Below, in pieces: positions 17,323 through 26,697 of a stretch of DNA of 64,000 bases; within the stretch, counting starts at the first letter, position 1, and each line of letters begins with the position of its first letter. The stretch comes from Marivita sp051859345 (lineage in GTDB: Bacteria > Pseudomonadota > Alphaproteobacteria > Rhodobacterales > Rhodobacteraceae). The translations under genes were made by a program, and so were the position numbers. The DNA is taken from positions 120,852 to 184,851 of the forward strand of contig NZ_JBHYFV010000004.1 in the NCBI RefSeq assembly GCF_051859345.1. The letters run 5' to 3'. Under the pieces are notes generated by a model, which worked only from the letters and a program-made list of their open reading frames with translations, searched no databases and had not been told where the DNA came from.

Positions 17323-18777
17323 ATGGTGTCTCGCGTTATTCCCGTTGATCCTTTTGACCTTGTGATCTTTGGCGGCACGGGGGATTTGGCCCGCCGCAAG
17401 ATCCTGCCGGGATTGTTCCGGCGCTTTTGCGCGGGGCAAATGCCCGAGGGATCGCAGATCATCGGCGCGGCGCGTTCTGAAATGGACGATTCCGAATACC
17501 GCGAAATGGTCTCTGATGCGGTGGCCGAATTCGGCGGTGGCCGGACCTGCGAGGCCGGCACGCTTGAGGCCTTTCTGGCGACGGTGTCCTATGTCACCAC
17601 CGATGCCAAAGGTGATGGTGGTTGGGTCGACCTGAACGGCAAGATGCGCGAAGACCGTGTACGGGCGTTCTATTTCTCGGTCGGTCCGTCGTTGTTTGGC
17701 GATCTGGCCGAGCGGTTGCACCGGTTTGGTCTGGCGACCCCGGAAAGCCGCATCGTGGTGGAAAAGCCGTTCGGCCATGACCTTGAAACCGCGAAAGCGC
17801 TGAATGCCACGCTGGCACAGCATTTCGACGAAACGCAGATTTATCGGATCGACCACTATCTGGGCAAGGAGACGGTCCAGAACCTGATGGCCGTGCGCTT
17901 TGGCAACATGCTGTTCGAGCCGCTTTGGAATGCGCAATATGTCGATCACATCCAGATCACCGTGGCCGAAACCGTGGGCGTTGGTGGTCGTGGCGCGTAT
18001 TACGATCATTCCGGCGCAATGCGCGACATGGTGCAAAACCACCTGATGCAGCTATTGTGTCTGATCGCGATGGAGCCTCCGGCGAAGTTCGATCCCAACG
18101 CGGTGCGGGATGAAAAGCTCAAGGTGATCCGTGCGTTGGAGCCTGTGGACTGGCACCATATCGTGCGCGGCCAATACGGCGCCGACGAGAACGGACAGAG
18201 CTACCGCGAGGATGTCGAAGACCCCAAGTCGCGCACCGAAAGCTTTATCGCCATGAAGTGCCATATCTCGAACTGGCGCTGGGCGGGGACACCGTTTTAT
18301 CTGCGCACGGGCAAACGGCTCAAGGCGCGGGCGTCGGAAATCGCGGTGGTGTTCAAGGATGCGCCGCATTCGATCTTTGGTGCGGATGCAGGTCGGCACC
18401 GCAATGTGCTGGCGATCCGGTTGCAGCCAAACGAAGGCATGACGCTGGATGTGACAATCAAGGAACCAGGGCCGGGTGGTATGCGTCTTCTGGATGTACC
18501 GCTCGACATGAGTTTCGCCGAGGCGCTGGGCCCCGACGCCGAGGAAGCGACGGAAGCTTATGAACGCCTGATCATGGACGTGATCCGGGGCAACCAGACC
18601 CTGTTCATGCGCGGTGACGAGGTCGAGGCCGCATGGGCCTGGACCGACCCGCTGATCGAAGGCTGGCAGGCGCGCAATGATGTGCCCAAGCAATATGATC
18701 CGGGAAGCTCGGGGCCGGAAGACGCCCTGATGCTGATGCATCGGGACGGCCGAAAATGGCGAGAGGTGAAGGCATGA
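17323..18777 (+). CDS. zwf: Glucose-6-phosphate 1-dehydrogenase
   Basis: Zwf (484 residues) oxidises glucose 6-phosphate to 6-phosphogluconolactone with NADP+, opening the Entner-Doudoroff and pentose phosphate routes. The cofactor site is IFGGTGDLARRK, and the active-site signature is RIDHYLGKETVQN. Length is standard. The ATG at 17323 has GGAAGGA upstream; the longer frame to 17161 lacks similarity. It is first in a zwf-pgl-pgi operon and overlaps pgl by 4 bp. Confidence 0.97.
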   Translation: MVSRVIPVDPFDLVIFGGTGDLARRKILPGLFRRFCAGQMPEGSQIIGAARSEMDDSEYREMVSDAVAEFGGGRTCEAGTLEAFLATVSYVTTDAKGDGGWVDLNGKMREDRVRAFYFSVGPSLFGDLAERLHRFGLATPESRIVVEKPFGHDLETAKALNATLAQHFDETQIYRIDHYLGKETVQNLMAVRFGNMLFEPLWNAQYVDHIQITVAETVGVGGRGAYYDHSGAMRDMVQNHLMQLLCLIAMEPPAKFDPNAVRDEKLKVIRALEPVDWHHIVRGQYGADENGQSYREDVEDPKSRTESFIAMKCHISNWRWAGTPFYLRTGKRLKARASEIAVVFKDAPHSIFGADAGRHRNVLAIRLQPNEGMTLDVTIKEPGPGGMRLLDVPLDMSFAEALGPDAEEATEAYERLIMDVIRGNQTLFMRGDEVEAAWAWTDPLIEGWQARNDVPKQYDPGSSGPEDALMLMHRDGRKWREVKA

Positions 18778-19451
18778 GCTATGAATTGCAAACCTATCCA
18801 GACCGCGAATTGCTGGCGATGGACCTGGCCAACCAGCTGTCCGGCGATCTGCGCACCGTTCTCAAACACGAAGAGCGGGTGGTGCTGGCCGTACCCGGAG
18901 GGACGTCTCCGGGGCCGGTGTTCGATGACCTTTGCGCGGCGGTTCTGGATTGGTCGCGGGTTGACGTGATGCTTACCGACGAACGCTGGGTGCCCGAGGA
19001 CAGTGCCCGTTCCAACACCCGGCTGATCCGCGAACGGCTATTGGTCGAACGCGCCGCCGAGGCCCGGTTTCTGCCGCTTTACGTTTCGGCACATGAACCA
19101 GAGGATGTCCTTGCGGAACTGGAAGCCCAGATCGTGGATGAATTGCCGCTTGCGGTTGTCCTTCTGGGTATGGGGACCGACTTGCATACAGCGTCGATCT
19201 TTCCCGAGGCGGATCAATTGAACAAGGCATTGGCACCGGATGCACCGATCCTGGTGCCGATGCGTGCGCCGGGTGCCGCGGAACCGCGCATCACACTCAG
19301 CGCGCGGGTGCTCAATGATGCCATCCGCAAGCATGTGCTGATCTTTGGACAGGACAAGCGCGATGCGTTGGAAAAGGCCAAAGGCATGACGCCCGAAGAG
19401 GCCCCGATCAACGCCGTGCTTGACGGTGCAACAGTCCATTGGGCGGAGTGA
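18774..19451 (+). CDS. pgl: 6-phosphogluconolactonase
   Basis: Pgl (225 residues) hydrolyses 6-phosphogluconolactone made by Zwf. It belongs to the NagB/DevB-type family, with VPGGTSPGPVFDDL, the LTDERWVP motif and LGMGTDLHTASIFP. The ATG overlaps the zwf stop (ATGA), so the genes are translationally coupled. pgi follows 5 bp after the stop. Confidence 0.95.
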   Translation: MSYELQTYPDRELLAMDLANQLSGDLRTVLKHEERVVLAVPGGTSPGPVFDDLCAAVLDWSRVDVMLTDERWVPEDSARSNTRLIRERLLVERAAEARFLPLYVSAHEPEDVLAELEAQIVDELPLAVVLLGMGTDLHTASIFPEADQLNKALAPDAPILVPMRAPGAAEPRITLSARVLNDAIRKHVLIFGQDKRDALEKAKGMTPEEAPINAVLDGATVHWAE

Positions 19452-19456
19452 CGATC

Positions 19457-21040
19457 ATGTGGCATGGGCTGAAAGCGGCGGCAGATGCAGGGAAGGACCG
19501 GTCGATCCTTGGATTGTTCGAACGTGATGCCGACCGGGCGGATGCCTTCAGCGTAACGGCGCTGGATCTGCTGTTCGATTACTCGAAAACGCAGATTGAC
19601 TCGGCGACGCGCGATGTGCTGATCGACCTCGCGCTGGCGGCGGATGTGGCCGCGCGCCGCGATGCGATGTTCGCCGGTGACAAGATCAACCAAACCGAAG
19701 GGCGGGCCGTGCTGCATACGGCGCTGCGCAATCTGGATGGTCCTGCCGTCATGGTGGATGGACAGGACGTCATGCCAGAGGTTCTGGACACTCTGACACG
19801 GATGGAGTCGCTGGCGGCGGATGTCCGCGGATCCGATGTCACCGATGTTGTGAATATCGGCATCGGCGGGTCAGACCTTGGCCCCGCGATGGCCTATCTG
19901 GCGCTGTCGCCCTATTGCGACGGACCGCGTTGCCATTTCGTATCGAACGTGGATGCGGCGGATATTGCCGACACGCTGCGTGGATGTGATCCGGAAAAGA
20001 CGCTGTTCATCGTGGCGTCCAAGACCTTTACCACGATCGAGACCATGACCAACGCGCGCACCGCGCGGGCGTGGTTGCAGGACAGTGGCGTGTCCGCGGA
20101 CGGGCGTTTTATCGCTCTGTCGTCGAACGCCGATGCCGCGGCGGAATGGGGTATCCCGTCCGGGCGCGTGTTGGGTTTTGAGGATTGGGTTGGTGGACGC
20201 TATTCGATGTGGGGGCCGATCGGCCTGGCGCTGATGATCGCGATTGGTGCCGACGGGTTCAAGGCATTCCTGCGGGGTGGGCAGGCGATGGACCTGCACT
20301 TTCGATCTGCGGACCTGCACGAAAACATGCCCGTCCTGCTTGCACTCGTGGGCATCTGGCACAATCAGGGGCTCGGCCACGCCACTCGCGCAGTGCTGCC
20401 CTATGACAATCGCTTGTCACGGCTTCCAGCCTACCTTCAGCAGTTGGAAATGGAATCGAATGGCAAATCGGTGGCGATGGACGGATCGGCGCTGTCGGTC
20501 AATTCGGGACCGGTGGTCTGGGGTGAACCCGGAACCAATGGACAGCACGCCTTTTACCAGCTGATCCATCAGGGCACACGGGTGGCGCCGTGTGAATTCA
20601 TGGTGGCGGCCGAAGGTCACGAACCCGACCTGCGCCACCATCACGAGCTGCTGATCGCCAATTGCCTTGCCCAGTCCGAGGCGCTGATGCGCGGCCGGTC
20701 GCTGGATGAGGCGCGCAGGATCATGGCCGAGAAGGGCCTGACCGGAGACGCGTTGGACCGGCAGGCGCGACACCGGGTGTTCCCCGGAAACCGGCCATCA
20801 ACCACGCTGATGATGCCACAACTCACACCAGAGGTGCTGGGCCAGATTATCGCACTTTATGAACACCGGGTGTTTGTCGAAGGGGTGATTTTGGGCATCA
20901 ATTCGTTCGATCAATGGGGTGTGGAACTGGGCAAGGAACTGGCCACGTCGCTGGGGCCGTTGGTCAGTGGCGATGCCTCTGCCAAAAGCAAGGATGCCAG
21001 CACGCGCGCGCTTCTGGATTATGTGAAACGGCATTCGTGA
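19457..21040 (+). CDS. pgi: Glucose-6-phosphate isomerase
   Basis: Pgi (527 residues) interconverts glucose 6-phosphate and fructose 6-phosphate. NIGIGGSDLGPAMAY and the sugar-phosphate loop VASKTFTTIETMTN lie in the N-terminal half. GQHAFYQLIHQGT and INSFDQWGVELGK are the two family signatures. The ATG of MWHGLK lies 5 bp past the pgl stop; an upstream TTG inside pgl is less likely. It is the last gene of the zwf operon, feeding fructose 6-phosphate back to Zwf. Confidence 0.96.
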   Translation: MWHGLKAAADAGKDRSILGLFERDADRADAFSVTALDLLFDYSKTQIDSATRDVLIDLALAADVAARRDAMFAGDKINQTEGRAVLHTALRNLDGPAVMVDGQDVMPEVLDTLTRMESLAADVRGSDVTDVVNIGIGGSDLGPAMAYLALSPYCDGPRCHFVSNVDAADIADTLRGCDPEKTLFIVASKTFTTIETMTNARTARAWLQDSGVSADGRFIALSSNADAAAEWGIPSGRVLGFEDWVGGRYSMWGPIGLALMIAIGADGFKAFLRGGQAMDLHFRSADLHENMPVLLALVGIWHNQGLGHATRAVLPYDNRLSRLPAYLQQLEMESNGKSVAMDGSALSVNSGPVVWGEPGTNGQHAFYQLIHQGTRVAPCEFMVAAEGHEPDLRHHHELLIANCLAQSEALMRGRSLDEARRIMAEKGLTGDALDRQARHRVFPGNRPSTTLMMPQLTPEVLGQIIALYEHRVFVEGVILGINSFDQWGVELGKELATSLGPLVSGDASAKSKDASTRALLDYVKRHS

Positions 21041-21073
21041 GCCGGGAAGACTGTTCGAAAAATCCTGGTCACA

Positions 21074-21109
21074 CGGTTTCGAAACCGGTTCTTCAAGCGC
21101 GTTCGAACG
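21074..21109. repeat. TTCGAA-centred palindromes between pgi and thioesterase gene
   Basis: A 14-bp perfect palindrome (21074-21087) and a 10-bp one (21100-21109) share the TTCGAA centre; a third TTCGAA lies at about 21055. They sit between two convergent genes. This is a weaker member of the paired-palindrome set seen at 39.6, 42.5, 44.1 and 54.6 kb. Confidence 0.5.
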
Positions 21110-21116
21110 GGCTTTC

Positions 21117-21599
21117 TCAAGGCGTTTCCACCCCGTCCACCTGGTGAAAATGTTCAATGATGCGTTTCGGGATCGGCATGCGCCCGCTGCCATCCGGATA
21201 AAGCAGAACGATCACACATGTGAAGTCCGCCCGCTTGGTGCCACCTGACCAGACTTCCTGTTTCAGCGTGAAACTGGTGCTGCGATACGCGACAGTTCGT
21301 GACCGCACCACATACTCTTCGTCCGCCCGCATTTCCTGCAGCCACTCCATTTCGCCACGCCGGATAACGATGCGCGGCTCTTCGGCACCGTCGTCATAAC
21401 TCGAAAGTCCGATGTGTTTGAAATACGTGACCCGTCCGATTTCGAACCAGATCAGGTAGGCCACGTTGTTGACGTGGTTGAGGGGATCGAGCTCTGAAAA
21501 CCGGACTCGGTCGGCGATGGCCAGGGGCCAAGCCTCTGTCAGACCCAAGCTGCGTTGCTGATCCGGTGAGAGCGGTGTGAGATAGGGCAGGTCTGTCAT
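21117..21599 (-). CDS. Acyl-CoA thioesterase, hotdog fold (4HBT type)
   Basis: This 160-residue hotdog protein has the catalytic/binding segment FSELDPLNHVNNVAYLIWFE (Asp and Asn-His-Val-Asn as in YbgC/FadM-type thioesterases). The conserved tail region VIVLLYPDGSGRMPIPK follows. It probably hydrolyses an acyl-CoA; chain length is unknown. It starts 12 bp upstream of the cupin gene stop on the same strand, so the two may be co-transcribed. Confidence 0.85.
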   Translation of the reverse strand: MTDLPYLTPLSPDQQRSLGLTEAWPLAIADRVRFSELDPLNHVNNVAYLIWFEIGRVTYFKHIGLSSYDDGAEEPRIVIRRGEMEWLQEMRADEEYVVRSRTVAYRSTSFTLKQEVWSGGTKRADFTCVIVLLYPDGSGRMPIPKRIIEHFHQVDGVETP

Positions 21600-21611
21600 G
21601 TGCGCTCCCTG

Positions 21612-22040
21612 TCAATCGGCGCGGGGAATGTCAAACCCCGGTGGCGCCAGATCGAACCCGTCGAATTGAAAGGCGGGGCTGACGGTGCAGCCCACAAGTG
21701 TCCAGTCGCCGGTGCTTTGGGCGGCCTGCCAGTGATTGACCGGAACGATGACCTGCGGGCTTTGACCGTCAAAAAGATCCGGACCCAAGAGGGCATCCCG
21801 CGCCGGGCCTTCTTCGGTGGCTGACACCGACAGGATCAGCGGCGCACCGGCATAGTGATGCCAGATCTCGGTGGCATCGACCCTGTGCCAATGGCTGCGC
21901 GCGCCCTTGTCCAGAAGGAAGTATATACATGTACCCGCGGGGCGGCCATCGCCTTCTGCGATCCAGGTCTGGCGGTAATATCCGCCTTCGGGATGTGGGC
22001 TGAGGTCCAGATGGCGAATGATGTCGGCGGCTGTTTTCAA
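21612..22040 (-). CDS. Cupin-fold DUF985 protein
   Basis: About 142 residues matching the DUF985 cupin family: HLDLSPHPEGGYYRQTW, SHWHRVDATEIWHHYAG and VPVNHWQAAQS carry the conserved His and Glu residues expected around a metal or sugar ligand. I placed the start at a TTG opening MKTAADIIRHLDL because family members begin there; the frame is open further upstream without similarity. Biochemical role unknown. It is divergent from the muramidase gene and adjacent to the thioesterase gene. Confidence 0.8.
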   Translation of the reverse strand: MKTAADIIRHLDLSPHPEGGYYRQTWIAEGDGRPAGTCIYFLLDKGARSHWHRVDATEIWHHYAGAPLILSVSATEEGPARDALLGPDLFDGQSPQVIVPVNHWQAAQSTGDWTLVGCTVSPAFQFDGFDLAPPGFDIPRAD

Positions 22041-22150
22041 AGTAAAATCCGTCTGTTGTGCGACGACGATGCTGCATCGGCCGCCGTCTTGTCGCTTCGT
22101 TAACCACAGCTTTGCAGTCTTTGCCACAGGGAGCAATCGGTGGAGTGCAG

Positions 22151-22774
22151 ATGGAGCGGCTGAAGCAGAATGTGCGCGGGATTGCACAGCAGATCGTGGC
22201 GCGTGAAGGCGGTTATGTGAATGACCCGGACGATCCGGGCGGGGCGACCAATCATGGTGTGACGATCCACACGATGCGTCGTCTTGGTCTTGATCTGACG
22301 GGTGACGGACAGGTGACCAGCGCTGATGTGCGGCGTCTGTCCGAGGATCAGGCGGTTTCCATATTCATGGATCATTATTTTGCCCGACCCCGAATTGACG
22401 ATCTGCCGGACCCTCTGCAACCCAGCGTGTTCGACATGTATGTGAATGCTGGGGCCAACGCTGTGAAAATTTTGCAAAAGCTCTTGGGCAAGATGGGATT
22501 CGCCGTGACGGTGGATGGTGTGATCGGTCCAAAGACAATCGCAGAGACGGCGCGGGCTTATGCCGGTGCGCCGGATCATCTGGTGGATGCCTACGGGATA
22601 GAGCGCCGAAACTATTATTTCGATCTGGCCGACCGTCGTGCGCAGAGCCGAAAATACGCGCGCACCCGGAAGGGCGGCAAAGGCGGATGGATCACGCGGG
22701 CCGAGGAGTTCATGGCACCGCGCTATCATCTGGGTACAGAGGCGTTTCAGCAAAGGGTGGCGGCATGGGATTGA
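22151..22774 (+). CDS. Holin-associated N-acetylmuramidase (GH108)
   Basis: This 207-residue peptidoglycan hydrolase has the catalytic REGGYVNDPDDPGGATNHGV at the N-terminus and a peptidoglycan-binding-like C-terminal half (VTVDGVIGPKTIAE). It resembles phage-derived or Zliv/GH108 muramidases. No signal peptide is seen, so export would depend on a holin. The following gene overlaps by 10 bp and encodes a holin-like membrane protein, a lysis-cassette arrangement. No other phage genes are nearby, which suggests a domesticated pair. Confidence 0.87.
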   Translation: MERLKQNVRGIAQQIVAREGGYVNDPDDPGGATNHGVTIHTMRRLGLDLTGDGQVTSADVRRLSEDQAVSIFMDHYFARPRIDDLPDPLQPSVFDMYVNAGANAVKILQKLLGKMGFAVTVDGVIGPKTIAETARAYAGAPDHLVDAYGIERRNYYFDLADRRAQSRKYARTRKGGKGGWITRAEEFMAPRYHLGTEAFQQRVAAWD

Positions 22775-23307
22775 TCGAACAGGTGTTTTCACTGATTTTT
22801 GGATCGGGCCGCAACGTGTTGCGCGAAACCGCAGAGGTCTTTCGCCCGAACGCCGAAGCACAGGCACAACGCGATCACGGGATGCAGGACGCCGCCCTGC
22901 GCCAGTTCGCGCGCGAGTTTCACACACCCCAACGCGGGTGGTTCGACCGTTTGATGGATGCGCTCAACCGGGTGCCGCGCCCTGCGATGGCGTTGGGCAC
23001 GATGGGCCTGTTCATTGCAGCGATGGTCGATCCGGTCTGGTTTGCCGCCCGCATGACCGGACTCGCTTTGGTGCCAGAGCCGCTTTGGTGGTTGCTCGGG
23101 GCGATAGTCAGCTTTTACTTCGGGGCACGCCATCAGGCAAAAGGGCAGGATTTTCAACGTGATCTTGCCACGCAACTGGCAGTATCGGTGCCGGATGTGG
23201 TGCGTCGCGTTCAAACGCTTGAAAGCCCGTCTGAACCTACAGAGCCCGTTCGCACAGACGGCAATGCGGCGCTGGATGAGTGGCAGAGGCTGCGACAGAA
23301 TCGCTGA
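22765..23307 (+). CDS. Holin-family membrane protein
   Basis: This 180-residue protein has a soluble N-terminal part (to residue ~70), two hydrophobic segments (about residues 75-95 and 108-126) and a hydrophilic C-terminal tail. It resembles the holin proteins found beside GH108 muramidases. The start overlaps the muramidase gene by 10 bp. The likely role is letting the muramidase reach the periplasm; whether for lysis, cell-wall remodelling or protein release cannot be told. ccmF begins 83 bp downstream. Confidence 0.75.
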   Translation: MGLIEQVFSLIFGSGRNVLRETAEVFRPNAEAQAQRDHGMQDAALRQFAREFHTPQRGWFDRLMDALNRVPRPAMALGTMGLFIAAMVDPVWFAARMTGLALVPEPLWWLLGAIVSFYFGARHQAKGQDFQRDLATQLAVSVPDVVRRVQTLESPSEPTEPVRTDGNAALDEWQRLRQNR

Positions 23308-23390
23308 TCTGCCGTGATTGCGACAATGTGAACCGTGTCGATGGGCGAAACGCATTGGCCAAGGCACGCGCTGCGCCTATAGTCCAAGCC

Positions 23391-25358
23391 ATGGTTACAG
23401 AACTCGGTCACTTCGCCCTCATCCTCGCGTTTCTTGTCGCGATTGTGCAATCCGTAATCCCCATGGTGGGCGCGCACAAGCGCTGGCCGGGATGGATGGC
23501 CGTGGCCGAACCGGCTGCGACCGTTCAATTCCTGTTGACGGCATTTGCCTTTGCGGCGCTGACACATGCCTTTGTCACCTCTGACTTTTCGCTCAGGCTG
23601 GTCTATCTGAACAGCCATTCGGCCAAGCCGATGCTTTACAAGATCAGCGGTGTCTGGGGGAATCACGAAGGCTCGATGCTCCTTTGGGTGCTTATCCTGA
23701 CCCTGTTCGGAGCAATGGCAGCCTGGTTCGGCAAAGCGTTGCCGCCGACGTTGCGGGCGCGCGTGCTTGCTGTGCAATCGGCCATTGCGGTCGCGTTCTT
23801 TGCCTTCATTCTCTTTACCTCCAACCCCTTCATGCGCCTTGCTGTGCCGCCCTTTGATGGGCAGGATCTCAACCCGCTGTTGCAGGACCCCGGTTTGGCG
23901 TTTCATCCGCCGTTCCTGTATCTGGGGTATGTCGGTCTGAGCATCTGCTTCAGCTTTGCCGTGGCTGCCCTGATCGAAGGCCGGGTGGATGCCGCCTGGG
24001 GACGCTGGGTGCGTCCGTGGACGCTGGCCGCATGGACCTTCCTGACCATCGGTATCGCGCTTGGGTCCTGGTGGGCCTATTACGAACTTGGCTGGGGTGG
24101 GTTCTGGTTCTGGGATCCGGTCGAAAACGCAAGTTTCATGCCGTGGTTGCTGGCGGCGGCGCTGCTGCATTCGGCCATCGTGGTGGAAAAGCGCGAGGCG
24201 CTGAAAAGTTGGACCATTCTGTTGGCGATCCTGGCGTTCGGGTTTTCGCTGATCGGGACATTTATTGTCCGCTCGGGACTTCTGACCTCGGTGCATGCCT
24301 TTGCAAATGACCCGGAACGCGGCGTGTTCATTCTGATGATCATGGTGTTCTTCACCGGCGGGGCGCTGACGCTGTTTGCGGCGCGCGCCAGCACAATGGA
24401 GGCCAAGGGCGTCTTTGGCGTGGCCAGTCGGGAAAGCGCGATTGTCGCGAACAACGTGATCCTCGCGGTTAGCTGTTTCGTGGTCTTTGTCGGCACGCTC
24501 TGGCCCGTGGTGGCCGAAATGTTCTTTGATGCCAAACTCAGCGTCGGCGCGCCGTTCTTCAACATGGCGTTTACACCGTTCATGGTGGTGCTTGGGCTTC
24601 TGCTGCCACTGGGCTCCATGCTTAGCTGGAAGCGGGCCAAGGTGGGCCGCACGCTCAGACAACTGGCACCCTTGTTCATTCTGGCGATTCTGATGATGGG
24701 TTTGTTCTGGACCTTCCAGACCGGGAAAAGCCTGTTGGGCCCGGTTGGTGTGTTCCTTGGGGTCTGGATCGTGAGCGGTGCAGCGCTTGATCTGTTGAAC
24801 CGGACTGGCCAGAAACGTGACGTTTCCCGTTTGTGGCGCTTGCCGCGTGCGGATTGGGGCAAAGCGGTCGCGCATACCGGGATGGGGATCACCATGGTCG
24901 GGATCGCGGGCCTGATGGCCTGGCAAGAGGAAGACATCCGTGTGGCGCAGATCGGTGAGCCGTTTCAGGTTGGCGCGTTCGAACTTGAGTTGACTGCGGT
25001 CAACGAGGCGCGTGGTCCGAACTATTTCTCGACCATGGGCGACGTGATCGTGCGCCGCAATGGAGAGCAGATTGCCGTCCTCAATCCGGAAAAACGCAAC
25101 TACCCGGTGGCACAGATGCCCACGACCGAAGCCGGGATTGATTACCGCTTCCTGCGCGACATCTACGTTGTGATCGGCGATGCTCAGGACAATGGAGGCT
25201 GGGTGATGCGCACCTATATCAAGCCACTTGCGAACTGGATCTGGGGGGGCGCGATCCTGATGGCGCTGGGTGGTGTCCTGTCTCTGTCCGATCGGCGCTA
25301 CCGTGTGGCCGCAGGCGCACGCAAGCAGTCCGCACCGCAAGGCGTTCCGGCGGAATGA
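23391..25358 (+). CDS. ccmF: Cytochrome c-type biogenesis protein CcmF
   Basis: CcmF (655 residues) is the integral-membrane heme lyase that takes heme from CcmE and attaches it to apocytochrome c in the periplasm. It has many membrane spans, and the tryptophan-rich WWD heme motif is at about residue 235 (WGGFWFWDPVENASFMPWLL). FHPPFLYLGYVG and the later periplasmic domain (QEEDIRVAQIGEPF) are typical. The start MVTELGHFAL at 23391 fits family alignments. It overlaps ccmH by 4 bp. Confidence 0.96.
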   Translation: MVTELGHFALILAFLVAIVQSVIPMVGAHKRWPGWMAVAEPAATVQFLLTAFAFAALTHAFVTSDFSLRLVYLNSHSAKPMLYKISGVWGNHEGSMLLWVLILTLFGAMAAWFGKALPPTLRARVLAVQSAIAVAFFAFILFTSNPFMRLAVPPFDGQDLNPLLQDPGLAFHPPFLYLGYVGLSICFSFAVAALIEGRVDAAWGRWVRPWTLAAWTFLTIGIALGSWWAYYELGWGGFWFWDPVENASFMPWLLAAALLHSAIVVEKREALKSWTILLAILAFGFSLIGTFIVRSGLLTSVHAFANDPERGVFILMIMVFFTGGALTLFAARASTMEAKGVFGVASRESAIVANNVILAVSCFVVFVGTLWPVVAEMFFDAKLSVGAPFFNMAFTPFMVVLGLLLPLGSMLSWKRAKVGRTLRQLAPLFILAILMMGLFWTFQTGKSLLGPVGVFLGVWIVSGAALDLLNRTGQKRDVSRLWRLPRADWGKAVAHTGMGITMVGIAGLMAWQEEDIRVAQIGEPFQVGAFELELTAVNEARGPNYFSTMGDVIVRRNGEQIAVLNPEKRNYPVAQMPTTEAGIDYRFLRDIYVVIGDAQDNGGWVMRTYIKPLANWIWGGAILMALGGVLSLSDRRYRVAAGARKQSAPQGVPAE

Positions 25359-25834
25359 CCCTGCTGCGTGTCCTCAAAGCCGGGCTGCTGTCCCTGATGC
25401 TGGCGACCATGGCGTTGCCTGCATTCGCTGTGCAGCCTGACGAAGTGTTGGACGATCCGGTGCTCGAAAACCGGGCGCGCGACTTGTCCAAAGGGCTGCG
25501 CTGCCTGGTCTGCCAGAACGAAAGCATCGACGAATCCAATGCCGATCTTGCCCGCGAATTGCGGCTTGTGGTGCGCGAGCGGCTGGTCGAAGGCGATAGC
25601 GATGAACAGGTTCTGAACTATCTTGTCGAACGTTACGGTGAATTTGTGCTGCTCCGGCCGCGCGTGGACGGCTGGAATATCGTGCTGTGGCTATCAGGGC
25701 CGGCGTTGTTCCTGCTCGCCCTTGGGGTGGGTGTCACCTATGTCCGTGGTCGGTCACGGGCTGCCGCACCGGGTGAGGCGGGGCTGTCGGATGAGGAACA
25801 GGCGCGGCTGAACGAAATCCTGAAAGACACCTGA
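25355..25834 (+). CDS. ccmH: Cytochrome c-type biogenesis thiol protein CcmH (CcmL)
   Basis: This 159-residue protein has a signal peptide (cleaved near ALPAFA), the redox motif LRCLVCQNESI, and a C-terminal membrane anchor near residues 105-125. CcmH keeps apocytochrome c heme-binding cysteines reduced. The ATG overlaps the ccmF stop (ATGA). This is the short form, without the TPR domain of the fused CcmH; no ccmI is adjacent. Confidence 0.95.
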   Translation: MTLLRVLKAGLLSLMLATMALPAFAVQPDEVLDDPVLENRARDLSKGLRCLVCQNESIDESNADLARELRLVVRERLVEGDSDEQVLNYLVERYGEFVLLRPRVDGWNIVLWLSGPALFLLALGVGVTYVRGRSRAAAPGEAGLSDEEQARLNEILKDT

Positions 25835-25920
25835 CTCCGAATTTGTGACGCCGCGTTGACCTTTGCCAAACCGGCCGCTTCGGTGTTTGATGCGCGTATC
25901 AGCCCTAGGAGTGCCGGCGC

Positions 25921-26697
25921 ATGAATTACGACACCATCACCATCGACATCACTGACGACATCGCAACGGTCACGTTGAATCGTCCCGAAGTGATGAACGC
26001 GCTCAACACGCAGATGCGCGCCGAGATCACCGATGCGGTGCTTGAGGCAGGGCGCAAGGCGCGTGTTGTGGTTCTGACCGGTGAGGGCAAGTCGTTTTGT
26101 TCGGGGCAGGACCTCGGGGATCGCGCCAACGCGGCCAATCTTGATCTGGAACGCACGCTGCGTGACGAATACGTTCCGATGCTCCGCGCGATCTATGACT
26201 GCCCGGTGCCGACGATCAGCGCCGTCAACGGGGCGGCGGCTGGGGCAGGGGCCAACCTCGCGCTGGCGGCGGACGTGGTCATCGCCACCGAATCCGCCTT
26301 CTTCCTGCAAGCCTTCACACGGATCGGCCTGATCCCTGATGCGGGCGGCACTTATTACCTGCCCCGCCAGATGGGGCTGGCCAAGGCAATGGGAGCGGCG
26401 CTTTTTGCCGAAAAGATCACCGCGCGACAGGCCGATGACTGGGGCATGATCTGGGAAGCGGTGCCGGACACAGGATTTTCCGATCACTGGAAATCCCGCG
26501 CACGGCACCTCGCCAAGGGGCCGACCGCTGCTTACCAGCGAGTCAAGGCTTCGATCCGCGCTTCGTTTGACAATGATCTTGAAGATCAGCTTGCGCTGGA
26601 AGCAAAACTGCAAGGCGAATGTGGCAAAACACGGGACTTCAAGGAAGGCGTTGTCGCGTTTCTTGAAAAACGGCCAGCGCAGTACGAAGGACGCTAA
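25921..26697 (+). CDS. Enoyl-CoA hydratase/isomerase (PaaG-like)
   Basis: This 258-residue crotonase-fold enzyme has the oxyanion-hole segments SFCSGQDLGDR and NGAAAGAGANLALAAD. IGLIPDAGGTYYLPR is typical of the PaaG group, which isomerises an epoxide of phenylacetyl-CoA. A general fatty-acid or aromatic acyl-CoA hydratase is also possible. RBS TAGGAGTG precedes the ATG. Its last codon overlaps the convergent GNAT gene by 4 bp. Position after ccmH is common in related genomes, in my recollection. Confidence 0.83.
   Translation: MNYDTITIDITDDIATVTLNRPEVMNALNTQMRAEITDAVLEAGRKARVVVLTGEGKSFCSGQDLGDRANAANLDLERTLRDEYVPMLRAIYDCPVPTISAVNGAAAGAGANLALAADVVIATESAFFLQAFTRIGLIPDAGGTYYLPRQMGLAKAMGAALFAEKITARQADDWGMIWEAVPDTGFSDHWKSRARHLAKGPTAAYQRVKASIRASFDNDLEDQLALEAKLQGECGKTRDFKEGVVAFLEKRPAQYEGR

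Noticed and set aside
23211..25340. 709-residue minus-strand ORF
   Set aside because: It is the antisense shadow of ccmF; composition rich in His, Arg and Gln without domains.
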